Shown here: positions 1-6,433 of the stretch, one piece after another | Numbering within the stretch: position 1 is the stretch's first letter | How the letters are laid out: each line of letters starts with the position of its first letter | DNA from: an uncultured Treponema sp. | GTDB taxonomy: Bacteria > Spirochaetota > Spirochaetia > Treponematales > Treponemataceae | Length of the DNA stretch: 8,235 nt | Assembly (NCBI GenBank): GCA_945833725.1 | Contig: CAMAFU010000068.1 | Location: 1 to 8,235, forward strand | Reading direction: 5' to 3' | Made by a program: the position numbers and the translations under genes | Notes under the pieces: model-generated | Told to the model about the DNA's origin: nothing | The model's database searches: none | What the model saw: the letters and a program-made list of their open reading frames with translations, nothing else

Positions 1-398
1 TATTAGTCTGTTCTCAAACCGATAAAATTTTCCCGCTTCAAAAAAGAGCTTTTCCTAGAATTGATTTAAATGTTGAGTGTAAATTTTCTTCAGTAAAAGC
101 CGAAAATATAAAAGGCACAACTGAATACAAAATAAACGATAAAGTTCATTCGGGAATTTTAGCAGACAGTTCAGCCGGCGGTTGTCGCATCATAACAGAA
201 TTGCCTATAAAGGCGGAACAGTTCCTTTTTGTAGAAGCAAAAATGGACGGAAAAACAGAAAGTTCTGCAATAGGTAAAATTCTCCGTACGACAAAAAATA
301 AAAATGATGAATACATTCTTCACATTAAATTTGAAAAAATTGAAGAAAGCGTAGTCAACCGGATAAACGGAGTTGCCTGTCACTATGTTGAACAGTAA
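1..398 (+). CDS. PilZ-domain protein, C-terminal part (5' end outside window)
   Basis: The frame is open from base 3 to the TAA at 396-398, giving 131 residues with no start in view, so the gene begins left of the window. Both hallmarks of a PilZ domain, the c-di-GMP binding module, are visible: an RxxxR motif (RAFPR, residues 15-19 of the visible part) and about 36 residues later a DxSxxG motif (DSSAGG, 55-60), followed by alternating beta-strand-like stretches up to the C-terminus. By family knowledge the arginines and the D/S residues grip c-di-GMP, so the protein should be a cytoplasmic second-messenger receptor; in spirochaetes such proteins affect motility and virulence. The output of this one cannot be told from the visible part, and any N-terminal partner domain is off-window. 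It lies 41 bases upstream of the next gene on the same strand. An internal ATG at 201 falls inside the domain and is not a credible start. Confidence 0.85.
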   Translation, partial: LVCSQTDKIFPLQKRAFPRIDLNVECKFSSVKAENIKGTTEYKINDKVHSGILADSSAGGCRIITELPIKAEQFLFVEAKMDGKTESSAIGKILRTTKNKNDEYILHIKFEKIEESVVNRINGVACHYVEQ

Positions 399-439
399 CC
401 GTTATTGACGGCAAAATAAGTTTAAGGTATTTTATAATT

Positions 440-709
440 ATGAAGGTTTTGGAAATTAATTCAATTGTGGGGGAAGATACCCTCATCTATTACCGAAGAA
501 ACTACACAGCAGTAGCAGAAATAGAATTTTTTTCCGACCGGCAGGATGTACAGATAGCCTTTACAATAGAAATTAACCCTTTCGGGCAAAAAACCATATA
601 CCTTGAATATCCTTGCGGAACAGATTTTGACTATCCTGTCCTGCCTGTTACAAAATCCATAAAAGAAAAAATTATTTCCATGGACAACGAGGGGTCTTTA
701 CCTATATGA
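440..709 (+). CDS. Conserved-looking hypothetical protein upstream of and overlapping tsaE
   Basis: An 89-residue protein (MKVLEINSIVGEDTL...) that I do not recognise. It has no signal peptide, membrane segment, cysteine cluster or nucleotide-binding motif. The sequence alternates hydrophobic and polar residues with many aromatics (YYRRNY, FF, YLEYP), suggesting a small beta-rich cytoplasmic fold, and ends in a charged helix-like stretch (KSIKEKIISMDNE). The start ATG at 440 has only a weak AAGG 12 bases upstream (424-427). The reality of the gene is supported by context: its stop codon overlaps the tsaE start as ATGA (706-709), a classic translational coupling arrangement, and it sits in the same orientation between the PilZ gene and tsaE-tsaB. 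A role linked to tRNA modification or c-di-GMP signalling would be guesswork from position only. Confidence 0.8.
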   Translation: MKVLEINSIVGEDTLIYYRRNYTAVAEIEFFSDRQDVQIAFTIEINPFGQKTIYLEYPCGTDFDYPVLPVTKSIKEKIISMDNEGSLPI

Positions 710-1146
710 CTTTTTTTACATCATCTCCAGAAGAAACGATTCTTTTAGGCGAAAAAATAGGCTCAAAACTTAAATGTGGGGATGTTATTGCCCTTCAGGG
801 AACTTTAGCTGCTGGAAAAACTACAATTACAAAGGGAATTGCCCGTTCACTGGGAGTAGACGACACAATTACAAGCCCTACATTCTGCATAATTTCCGAA
901 TACGAAGGAAAAATTCCTTTGTACCATCTGGATGTTTACAGGCTGGAGGGTGCCGATGATTTTATAAATCTTGGTGCCGATGATTTAATCTACGGGAACG
1001 GAGTATGCCTTATTGAATGGTCAGAAAAAATAATGAATGAACTCCCATCTTCAACAATAATACTTCGTCTGGAAACAGTCGAAAACGAAGAAAATTCAAA
1101 TAAACGAAAAATCACTTTGGAAAATTGGAATTACGGAGACTTATAA
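706..1146 (+). CDS. tsaE: tRNA t6A biosynthesis ATPase TsaE (YjeE family)
   Basis: This 146-residue protein matches the usual length of TsaE, the small P-loop ATPase that regenerates the TsaB-TsaD complex during synthesis of t6A37 on ANN-reading tRNAs in the cytoplasm. Visible motifs are the Walker A loop GTLAAGKTT (residues 32-40), the SPTF switch-like motif (57-60), the HLDVYRL segment carrying the acidic residue D76, and the family-typical IEWSE (103-107). The Walker A variant has Ala at position 35 where most family members have Gly (GxLGAGKT); G37, K38 and T39, which contact phosphate, are kept, so activity is expected. The ATG overlaps the stop of the upstream gene (ATGA), implying translation coupled to it, and tsaB begins 4 bases after this stop, so both t6A genes should be co-expressed. 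Confidence 0.95.
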   Translation: MTFFTSSPEETILLGEKIGSKLKCGDVIALQGTLAAGKTTITKGIARSLGVDDTITSPTFCIISEYEGKIPLYHLDVYRLEGADDFINLGADDLIYGNGVCLIEWSEKIMNELPSSTIILRLETVENEENSNKRKITLENWNYGDL

Positions 1147-1150
1147 AAAA

Positions 1151-1840
1151 ATGAATGCACTTGCCATAGATTCTGCGGGACCTGCAATGAAAGTTGCTGC
1201 AAAAAACAACCTGCAGACAGTTATCGTTGAACTAAACATAGGCCCAAAACAGTCGCAGGAAATTCTTCCGGCCATAGATTATGTAATGGAAAAAGCATCT
1301 CTTACCCCAGACAGTCTTGACTACCTTACCCTTTGCAAAGGACCTGGAACTTTTACAGGACTAAGGCTGGCTTTTTCGGCATTAAAAGCACTTGAACTGG
1401 CTTTCGGCAAACCTGTATACGGAATATCAACTTTGGAATGTTATGCTTATCCGTATAAAGATTTTAACGGCTATGTTGTTTCTACAATTGATGCAAAGAA
1501 AAATCAGTTTTTTGCTGCTGTTTACAAAAATGGAAAAGCAATAATGGCTCCAAAAGACACATCAATTCAGGAAGTTGCTTCTTATTTTGATTTTTCGAAA
1601 AACGAAGCTGTTTTATGCACAGGACCAGATAGGCAGTATTTTTCTTCCCTTTTAAAACAGAATTTTCCTTCAGCACAAATAATCTGCTTCAGCGAAGAAC
1701 CTTCTGTCTGCAACACGCTTTTTACCCTTGCAGAAAAAATGATTGAAGAAAACAAAGCCCCTCTTAAAGATTTTGAAGGGCCTGAATATTTAAGAAAAAG
1801 TGAAGCTGAATTAAATTTACTTTCCGCCAAGGAATTTTGA
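1151..1840 (+). CDS. tsaB: tRNA t6A biosynthesis scaffold protein TsaB (YeaZ family)
   Basis: This 229-residue protein has the ASKHA-type fold signature of TsaB: LAIDSA at residues 4-9, then the very characteristic GPGTFTGLR (64-72) followed by a helix, then ISTLE (about 95-99) and a second STIDAKKNQFFAAVY strand-helix segment. The C-terminal PEYLRKSEAE is also family-typical. TsaB is a non-catalytic partner that dimerises with TsaD and is contacted by TsaE. The short motif that reads EHTQ or similar in E. coli TsaB is KQSQ here (33-36), lacking the histidine; that residue is not catalytic in TsaB. A GGAG (1135-1138) lies 12 bases before the ATG, inside the end of tsaE. The last 24 bases overlap the convergent csrA gene, and there is no obvious hairpin terminator between the two. 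Confidence 0.94.
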   Translation: MNALAIDSAGPAMKVAAKNNLQTVIVELNIGPKQSQEILPAIDYVMEKASLTPDSLDYLTLCKGPGTFTGLRLAFSALKALELAFGKPVYGISTLECYAYPYKDFNGYVVSTIDAKKNQFFAAVYKNGKAIMAPKDTSIQEVASYFDFSKNEAVLCTGPDRQYFSSLLKQNFPSAQIICFSEEPSVCNTLFTLAEKMIEENKAPLKDFEGPEYLRKSEAELNLLSAKEF

Positions 1841-2044
1841 AAGAGCTTCCAAAGTTTCGCTTGTTGCACATGCTTCTTTATTTTCCTGCTGGATTGCTTC
1901 AAAAACTTCCTGTCGGAAAACCTTTACATTTTTTGGTGCTTCTACGCCAATTTTAACTTGATCACCCCGAACTTCAATAAGCGTAATTGTAATGTCTTCT
2001 CCGATTTTTATTTTTTCATCAACTTTTCTTGATAATATCAACAT
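1817..2044 (-). CDS. csrA: Carbon storage regulator / translational repressor CsrA
   Basis: A 75-residue CsrA: MLILSRKVDEKIKIGEDI at the N-terminus, GDQVKIGVEAPK in the middle and VFRQEV after it. The two residues central to RNA binding in E. coli CsrA, L4 and R44, are both in place. The dimer binds GGA-containing leader RNA, usually over the ribosome site, and blocks translation; in bacteria with FliW its main known target is flagellin mRNA, and in spirochaetes it affects flagellin and motility. The ATG at 2044 is preceded by AAGGA (2054-2058) with 9 bases spacing. The start overlaps the fliW stop by 7 bases, so synthesis of regulator and antagonist should be linked. Compared with the roughly 61-residue E. 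coli protein it has a longer C-terminal tail, which in FliW-containing bacteria is part of the FliW contact surface. Its 3' end lies inside tsaB on the opposite strand. Confidence 0.97.
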   Translation of the reverse strand: MLILSRKVDEKIKIGEDITITLIEVRGDQVKIGVEAPKNVKVFRQEVFEAIQQENKEACATSETLEALSKFLGGK

Positions 2045-2487
2045 TCTGTCTGTTCCTTGGATTTTAAAGCCTGAATAATGTTATACTTTGTAGTCCATCT
2101 TGAATCAGATACTATAACTTGCAAAGCCTTGCCGTTTTTTCTGTTAATTACAATAGGTCCCTGAAGATTTGCCGTAACTGCCCTGCCGTCTACAGGAACT
2201 GTAAGTATGGCAAAAAGAACCACATCTTCTGGAGAAGAAATTCCTATTTCAGAAAGAGTTTTATCGTCAATATCCAGCGTATAGTCGCTTACAATTAAGA
2301 AAGGGTCAACCATTACAAAAGCAAGCCCACTTTCATCAACAGACTGCAGCCAGAAAAACGGCTCATATTCACCGTTTATTATTGCGTAACGGTGATATTC
2401 TTCAAAGCCAAAAAGACCTTTTGGAAAATCAACTATCTGCTTTTCCTCTATTGTAACAGTCCCCATGGTTTTTGTTTTTAACTCCAT
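2038..2487 (-). CDS. fliW: Flagellar assembly factor FliW
   Basis: A 149-residue FliW. Characteristic segments are IVDFPKGLFGFEE (about 18-30), PFFWLQSVD, LAFVMVDPF, and near the C-terminus LQGPIVINRKNGKALQ. FliW is a cytoplasmic beta-barrel protein that binds either flagellin or CsrA. When flagellin is exported, freed FliW binds CsrA and relieves repression of flagellin translation (partner-switch model worked out in Bacillus). The frame could be extended 5 codons to a TTG at 2502, but the ATG at 2487 is chosen because GGAGG (2495-2499) sits 7 bases before it and the extension would place the ribosome site inside the gene. It follows flgL by 19 bases and overlaps csrA by 7, so it belongs to the flgN-flgK-flgL-fliW-csrA transcript. 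Confidence 0.96.
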   Translation of the reverse strand: MELKTKTMGTVTIEEKQIVDFPKGLFGFEEYHRYAIINGEYEPFFWLQSVDESGLAFVMVDPFLIVSDYTLDIDDKTLSEIGISSPEDVVLFAILTVPVDGRAVTANLQGPIVINRKNGKALQVIVSDSRWTTKYNIIQALKSKEQTEC

Positions 2488-2494
2488 AAAATAT

Positions 2495-2499
2495 CCTCC
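2495..2499 (-). promoter_or_regulatory. Ribosome binding site deciding the fliW start
   Basis: On the minus strand GGAGG stands 7 bases before the ATG at 2487 (GGGAGGATATTTT-ATG). This fixes the start at 2487 rather than the in-frame TTG at 2502. Confidence 0.85.
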
Positions 2500-2506
2500 C
2501 AAAATT

Positions 2507-3751
2507 TTACTTCATGTAATTTAATAACGATGAAGAATACATTTTTCCTGCATTGCTTAAAGTTGCCTGCTGAGTGTATTCCAGCATTTTTTGATCTGTA
2601 ATTGCCTGAGTAATGTCCAAATCACCTTCCCGACTTATGCTGGAAGTAACATTTAAAGCAGTGGCACTGTTTCTTACAAGATCATTCTGAAGTCTTTCGT
2701 ATTCGCTGCCGTTTTTAGCAACACGAACAGTAAGGTTTCCGATTCCGCTGTCAATTCCAGCAAGAACACGACCGCCAATAGATTGCGTATCACCTTTAAG
2801 CATAGAATCCCGTAAAGAAATAACCATATCAAAAAGCGAACCGCCGCTAACACGCACATTGTCAGAAAAATTGTAAGGTGGTTTTTGACTGGAATCTTTT
2901 ATAATGCCCATGTCATTTAAGTGAGTTCCTTCCACATCTTCAATCCAAATTTGATGAGAATCGGTAGTTGTAAGGTTAAGACCGTTTGTTATAGGATCAA
3001 GGCCGGCTTTTACAGGCGCACCGGAAGAATTTATTTTTGATACAAGGGAATAAACAGTATCTCCTGTTTCCAGGCGGATTTTTACTCCGTCAAGATTTAT
3101 AATTCCCGGATTTTTTGCCTGCCAGTTTGAAAGATCCCGTCCACCAAAAACACGCTGATTTTCTGCCCAGAAAATTCTGTTTCCAGAACTTTCAACGCTT
3201 ACATATTTATTTTCATCAATTTCAACACTATTAACATCAACATTTCCGTTGTAGCGAACTGCAGAAATTAAAGGCTGAACGGCTCCTTCCACATGCCCCA
3301 TATCAATTTCAAAAGCAGGAGCATCGCTGTTTGTACCGGCAAAAATAGAAGTACCCTCAGGACCTAAAGCATTGGCATTTTGAACAAGCTCCTGAAGGAG
3401 AGAATCAACTTCAACAGCCATATTCCGTAAATCATCTCTGGAATAAATTCCGTTTGCACCAGTAACGGCAAGTTCCCGGACACGCTGCATTATTTCCAGA
3501 GAAGAAGTCATATACCCTTCCCTGTAAACAAACTGATCGCTTAAAGTCATACCGTTTTTTGAAAAGTTATTTACCCTTGTAAGGTAAGACTGATATTTTA
3601 CAAGGTGACCTGCAGCCACAGGATCGTCACGAAGAGAAGTAATCCGCTGCTGAGTTCCAATCTGACTGTTAATTTTATTAAGTTTCTGTTCCTGAATGCG
3701 CAAATTGTACTGCGTATTGTTATTGTTCATCTGGCTGCTGATTCTTTTCAT
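2507..3751 (-). CDS. flgL: Flagellar hook-filament junction protein 3, FlgL
   Basis: A 414-residue FlgL (HAP3), which forms the ring joining FlgK to the flagellin filament; in spirochaetes this is in the periplasm. The N-terminus has the flagellin-like coiled-coil segment with MKRISSQM (1-8) and RDDPVAAG (41-48). The C-terminal helix (about 360-414, ending LSNAGKMYSSSLLNYMK) is the matching flagellin-type D0/D1 part. The central 200 or so residues are a beta-rich domain, making the protein longer than the 317-residue E. coli protein. The start is set at the ATG at 3751, because GGAG (3760-3763) lies 8 bases upstream; an in-frame GTG at 3760 would overlap that site. The gene lies 27 bases after flgK and 19 bases before fliW. 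There is no signal peptide, as expected for a flagellar type III export substrate. Confidence 0.95.
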   Translation of the reverse strand: MKRISSQMNNNNTQYNLRIQEQKLNKINSQIGTQQRITSLRDDPVAAGHLVKYQSYLTRVNNFSKNGMTLSDQFVYREGYMTSSLEIMQRVRELAVTGANGIYSRDDLRNMAVEVDSLLQELVQNANALGPEGTSIFAGTNSDAPAFEIDMGHVEGAVQPLISAVRYNGNVDVNSVEIDENKYVSVESSGNRIFWAENQRVFGGRDLSNWQAKNPGIINLDGVKIRLETGDTVYSLVSKINSSGAPVKAGLDPITNGLNLTTTDSHQIWIEDVEGTHLNDMGIIKDSSQKPPYNFSDNVRVSGGSLFDMVISLRDSMLKGDTQSIGGRVLAGIDSGIGNLTVRVAKNGSEYERLQNDLVRNSATALNVTSSISREGDLDITQAITDQKMLEYTQQATLSNAGKMYSSSLLNYMK

Positions 3752-3759
3752 GACATACA

Positions 3760-3763
3760 CTCC
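3760..3763 (-). promoter_or_regulatory. Ribosome binding site deciding the flgL start
   Basis: GGAG on the minus strand, 8 bases before the ATG at 3751 (GGAGTGTATGTC-ATG). It argues against the three-codon-longer GTG start at 3760. Confidence 0.75.
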
Positions 3764-3778
3764 AAAAAACTATAAAAA

Positions 3779-5647
3779 CTATACTCCAAGCCTGTTGATT
3801 ACAGTGTCAAGCATTTCATCAATTACAGAAACAAATTTTGCAGCGGCATTATAACCGTGCTGAAATTTGATTATGTCGGCAAGTTCTTCATCAATATTTA
3901 CGCCGCTTATAGAATCCCGCAAATCCCGAAGATCGTTCATTATCGAATTCTGGCTTAAGAACATATTTTCGGCCTGTTCGCCTTTTAATCCCACTTTTGT
4001 AACAGTGTCGGCAAAATAGTCATCGAAAGTGCGGCTTGAACCAATCATAACCTGCGTATTACGAATTGCAGCAATTTCCACAGCACTGCGACCGTCTCCC
4101 ATCATGCTTCTGCCCCTGCCGTCTGGAAAACCTGCAGCTACATTATTTACATCGTTAACAATTTTTGCATTAACGGCAATATACTCAGCAGGATTAACAA
4201 GAGGAGCAACATCAAAACTTCCTGTAAGTACATCAGCAGCATCAGCCCTGGCATAATCAAAAGCACCTTCTTCTCCGCTGCCAGAAAGAATACCTGTATA
4301 ACCGCTTAAAAAAAGCCCGGAATCTTCAACATGTCGTATTACAAAATCAGGATTATTTTTATCTGCTGCAGAAGTTGCTTTTAAAACAAGCTGATTGTTT
4401 CTGTCTAAAAATGCCTTTACTTCACTTTGAGAATCGTTGATTCTGTCAACAACCTGCGCAACAGTATCATTGGAATAGTAAGGAACGGAAACAGAAGAAG
4501 ACTGACCGGAAAGCACCATAACGCCTTCAAAACCAACTTTTTCCTGAGGATTAAGGACATTTGTTCCCTTCATGCTGAATAAATAAGTTGAATCAACAGC
4601 ACCGTCACCGTTGGAATCAAAATTTCCCTTTACATCTTCCACAAAAGGATATGTGGTAAAAAAATCAAGACCAGAAACATTGTTGGCACCAATACCGCTT
4701 CTGTGAACATCATTAACAAGACTGGAAAAATTTACAGCCATAGAATTCAGCGACTGAATTTGCTCCCGTAAATCCACATCCCGCAGTTCAAGCAGGGCAC
4801 CAAGCTGACCGCCGGAAACAGATGCTTCAATTCCCGTATCGCTCCAAAGAACTTTATCGTAACCTTTACCGTCTGTCTGAGTTTCCAGAGTAAAAGAACG
4901 GTTTACACTTCCCTGCACAAGAATTTGACCGTCTATGTGAACCATAAACTCATCATTATCCCTTGTATCTACAGTAATATTGGCAAGAGAGGAAAGTTTT
5001 TCGACAAGAAGATCCCTTCTGTCCATTAAGTCGTTGGGATTGTCCCCCATAGCCTTAGACCTTACAATTTCACCGTTAATGCCGGCAATTTGAGAAGCAT
5101 AGTCGTTAATCTGCTTTACAGAAACTTGAATGTCACCGTTAATTTGAGTTCCAATACCGGACAAAGATTTAAACTGCTGGGAAACAGAATTGGCAAGGCT
5201 CTGCCCCCGGGTAACAACAGCCTGACGGGCAGCTTTGCTTTCAGGGTGAACAGAAAGTTCCTGCCATGACTGCCAGAATTTATCCATATTGGTGCGGACA
5301 GAAATTTCGTGAGGTTCGTTATAAATCTGCTCAATCATAGAAAAATATTTTTCCCTCGTACTCCAGTAAGATTCCACATTCGACTGGGAAACAATTCTTG
5401 AATCTAAAAGTTCATCCCGTAATCTGGAAACACTTTCAATAGTAGTACCCTGCCCGATTTGACCAGGAGTTTCTGCTCTAGAAAGGTCTGGTCTGTAAAG
5501 AGGATCAAAGGTTTTTACCTGAACACGCTGCCTTGTATATCCTTCCGTATCTGCATTTGAAATGTTATGACCGGCAGTCTGAATCTGCTGAGAATGAGCC
5601 ATAATACTTCTTTTGCCAAGTTCAATACCTGAAAACGCATTTGCCAT
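3779..5647 (-). CDS. flgK: Flagellar hook-associated protein FlgK (HAP1)
   Basis: A 622-residue FlgK. The N-terminal rod/hook-type helix carries the hallmark NISNADTEGYTR (28-39) after SGIELGKRSIMAHSQQIQ. The C-terminal helix has VNIDEELADIIKFQHGYNAAAKF and ends DTVINRLGV, the conserved flg_bbr_C type segment. Between them are the coiled-coil region (about 50-230, with NDLMDRRDLLVEKLS) and a large variable beta domain that accounts for the extra length over the 547-residue E. coli protein. FlgK is the first ring after the hook and with FlgL accepts the filament; it is exported by the flagellar type III apparatus without a signal peptide. ATG at 5647 has GGAGG (5656-5660) 8 bases upstream. The gene lies 39 bases after the flgN-like gene, whose product is the expected export chaperone. 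Confidence 0.97.
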   Translation of the reverse strand: MANAFSGIELGKRSIMAHSQQIQTAGHNISNADTEGYTRQRVQVKTFDPLYRPDLSRAETPGQIGQGTTIESVSRLRDELLDSRIVSQSNVESYWSTREKYFSMIEQIYNEPHEISVRTNMDKFWQSWQELSVHPESKAARQAVVTRGQSLANSVSQQFKSLSGIGTQINGDIQVSVKQINDYASQIAGINGEIVRSKAMGDNPNDLMDRRDLLVEKLSSLANITVDTRDNDEFMVHIDGQILVQGSVNRSFTLETQTDGKGYDKVLWSDTGIEASVSGGQLGALLELRDVDLREQIQSLNSMAVNFSSLVNDVHRSGIGANNVSGLDFFTTYPFVEDVKGNFDSNGDGAVDSTYLFSMKGTNVLNPQEKVGFEGVMVLSGQSSSVSVPYYSNDTVAQVVDRINDSQSEVKAFLDRNNQLVLKATSAADKNNPDFVIRHVEDSGLFLSGYTGILSGSGEEGAFDYARADAADVLTGSFDVAPLVNPAEYIAVNAKIVNDVNNVAAGFPDGRGRSMMGDGRSAVEIAAIRNTQVMIGSSRTFDDYFADTVTKVGLKGEQAENMFLSQNSIMNDLRDLRDSISGVNIDEELADIIKFQHGYNAAAKFVSVIDEMLDTVINRLGV

Positions 5648-5686
5648 AATTTAATCCTCCAAAACCGATGCAAATTAAGCCTTAAA

Positions 5687-6133
5687 TTAAATAACCTGAT
5701 TAAGAATAAGGCTGGAAGCTTCATTTTTAACGATTCTTCCGTACCTGTCGTAAATTTTATTTCTGGATTCAGGAAGGGCATCGTCAAACACACGCTGAAG
5801 AAATTTTCTTGTGGTAGAAACATATTCATTCAGCACCTGATTTTCAATTTTAGATTTTACAAGTTTGGAACGCACAACATTAGAGCAGACAGCAATATTA
5901 GAATCGTCATACAGATTTTTTCCTGCAGAAAGTTCTTCTCGCATTAAGTCCAGTTCCGAAAACCTGTCGCCTTTAGCCTGAAGTTCCGAAAGATTTTTTT
6001 CCAGTTCATTCCACTTTCTTTTTTTAACACACAATCTTACAGCTCCCTGCAAAGAAAGAATGTCGTCCAGAAGCTGACTTTCTTCTTCCAGTACACCAAT
6101 AAGTTTTTCTTCAACAGAAATAGTTGCTTCCAC
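5687..6133 (-). CDS. flgN: FlgN-like flagellar export chaperone
   Basis: A 148-residue, almost entirely helical protein, rich in E, K and L with heptad-like spacing (EEKLIGVLEEESQLLDDIL, then WNELEKNLSELQAKGDRFSELD), no signal peptide and no membrane segment. Size, helicity and position directly before flgK and flgL match FlgN, the cytoplasmic chaperone that holds FlgK and FlgL before export. Sequence conservation in this family is low, so the assignment rests on length, helical pattern and gene order; confidence in the gene itself is high. The start is GTG at 6133, supported by GGAGG (6140-6144) 6 bases before it; the first internal ATG would lose more than 60 residues. It is the first gene of the leftward flagellar operon and has a sigma-28-like promoter about 40 bases upstream. 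Confidence 0.85.
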   Translation of the reverse strand: MEATISVEEKLIGVLEEESQLLDDILSLQGAVRLCVKKRKWNELEKNLSELQAKGDRFSELDLMREELSAGKNLYDDSNIAVCSNVVRSKLVKSKIENQVLNEYVSTTRKFLQRVFDDALPESRNKIYDRYGRIVKNEASSLILNQVI

Positions 6134-6139
6134 AATCAG

Positions 6140-6144
6140 CCTCC
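6140..6144 (-). promoter_or_regulatory. Ribosome binding site supporting the GTG start of flgN
   Basis: GGAGG on the minus strand with 6 bases before GTG at 6133 (GGAGGCTGATT-GTG). No ATG is available nearby in the frame, so this decides the non-ATG start. Confidence 0.8.
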
Positions 6145-6170
6145 AAAAAAAAGAATATTATTCACTTTTA

Positions 6171-6197
6171 TTATCGAAAAAATAAACCTCAGTCTTA
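6171..6197 (-). promoter_or_regulatory. Sigma-28 (FliA)-like promoter for the flgN-csrA operon
   Basis: On the minus strand the sequence reads TAAG (6197-6194), 15 bases, TTCGATAA (6178-6171). The flagellar sigma-28 consensus is TAAA-N15-GCCGATAA, so the match is 3 of 4 and 6 of 8 with exact spacing. The start site would fall near 6164, giving a leader of about 30 bases to the flgN GTG. Late control by sigma-28 fits flgK/flgL-type genes. The same bases can also be read as a sigma-70 promoter (TTAAGA-N17-GATAAT), so which factor is used is not settled by sequence. Confidence 0.55.
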
Positions 6198-6220
6198 ACA
6201 CGAAAAAAAACAAAAAGGCA

Positions 6221-6249
6221 AAAAAAAAGGAGGGGAAAGACTTCCCCTC
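6221..6249 (-). terminator. Rho-independent terminator, leftward
   Basis: An 8-bp perfect stem (6230-6237 with 6242-6249, GAGGGGAA / TTCCCCTC) with a 4-base loop. On the minus strand it is followed after one C by eight T residues (6228-6221). It would stop leftward transcription arriving at the flagellar promoter, whose -35 element begins 24 bases further on. Confidence 0.7.
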
Positions 6250-6358
6250 GCTCCCAAGCAAGTCGCTCCGCGAATCGTCCCTGCAAGCAGTGCCGCTTCT
6301 CTCCGCTTTGTTGCTTGTCCGCTACCCCTTCTAGCGGGGACACCCCGCAACGCCCCGT
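6230..6358. repeat. GC-rich hairpin-dense intergenic element, candidate dispersed repeat
   Basis: About 63% G+C by hand count, inside flanks that are mostly A and T. It holds several inverted repeats: the stem at 6230-6249; GCGGGG/CCCCGC at 6334-6348 with a 3-base loop; CAAGCA/TGCTTG at 6284-6289 with 6312-6317; and a competing pairing of GCTA (6321-6324) with TAGC (6332-6335). The strand that could act as an RNA reads leftward and ends in the terminator above. An 87-codon frame crosses it on the minus strand, but its flanks translate to low-complexity Phe/Lys runs, so I treat it as non-coding. That it is a dispersed repeat is inference from its abrupt composition change and compact structure; only one copy is present here. 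Confidence 0.5.
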
Positions 6359-6366
6359 ATTTTTTT
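6335..6366 (+). terminator. Terminator-like hairpin, rightward, at the other end of the GC-rich element
   Basis: CGGGG (6335-6339) can pair with CCCCG (6353-6357) and is followed by TA and seven T (6360-6366) on the plus strand. The 5-bp stem has a long 13-base loop and competes with the tighter GCGGGG/CCCCGC hairpin at 6334-6348, so efficiency is uncertain. No rightward gene precedes it within 300 bases. Confidence 0.35.
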
Positions 6367-6387
6367 GAAAAATAACCATATTAAACC

Positions 6388-6417
6388 TTGACATAAACAT
6401 ATACTTTTTGCTAGAAT
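6388..6417 (+). promoter_or_regulatory. Sigma-70 promoter of the tRNA-His/tRNA-Arg unit
   Basis: A perfect -35 TTGACA (6388-6393), an 18-base spacer and a -10 TAGAAT (6412-6417; 5 of 6). The predicted start near 6424 lies about 10 bases before the mature tRNA-His 5' end, a short leader typical of tRNA units. Confidence 0.8.
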
Positions 6418-6433
6418 ACATAACATCATTTAC

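Noticed and set aside
1582..1902. 106-codon minus-strand ORF antisense to tsaB
   Set aside because: Antisense to a well-supported gene and overlapping csrA in another frame; no family features.
2487..2502. Longer fliW start at TTG 2502
   Set aside because: It would place the GGAGG ribosome site inside the coding region; ATG at 2487 has ideal spacing.
5515..5829. 104-codon minus-strand ORF spanning the flgN-flgK junction
   Set aside because: Overlaps both clearly coding genes in another frame; composition typical of a shadow frame.
6158..6421. 87-codon minus-strand ORF across the GC-rich element
   Set aside because: No ribosome site, runs of Phe/Lys at both ends from A/T tracts, overlaps the tRNA promoter, a terminator hairpin and the sigma-28-like promoter; explained better as a structured non-coding element.
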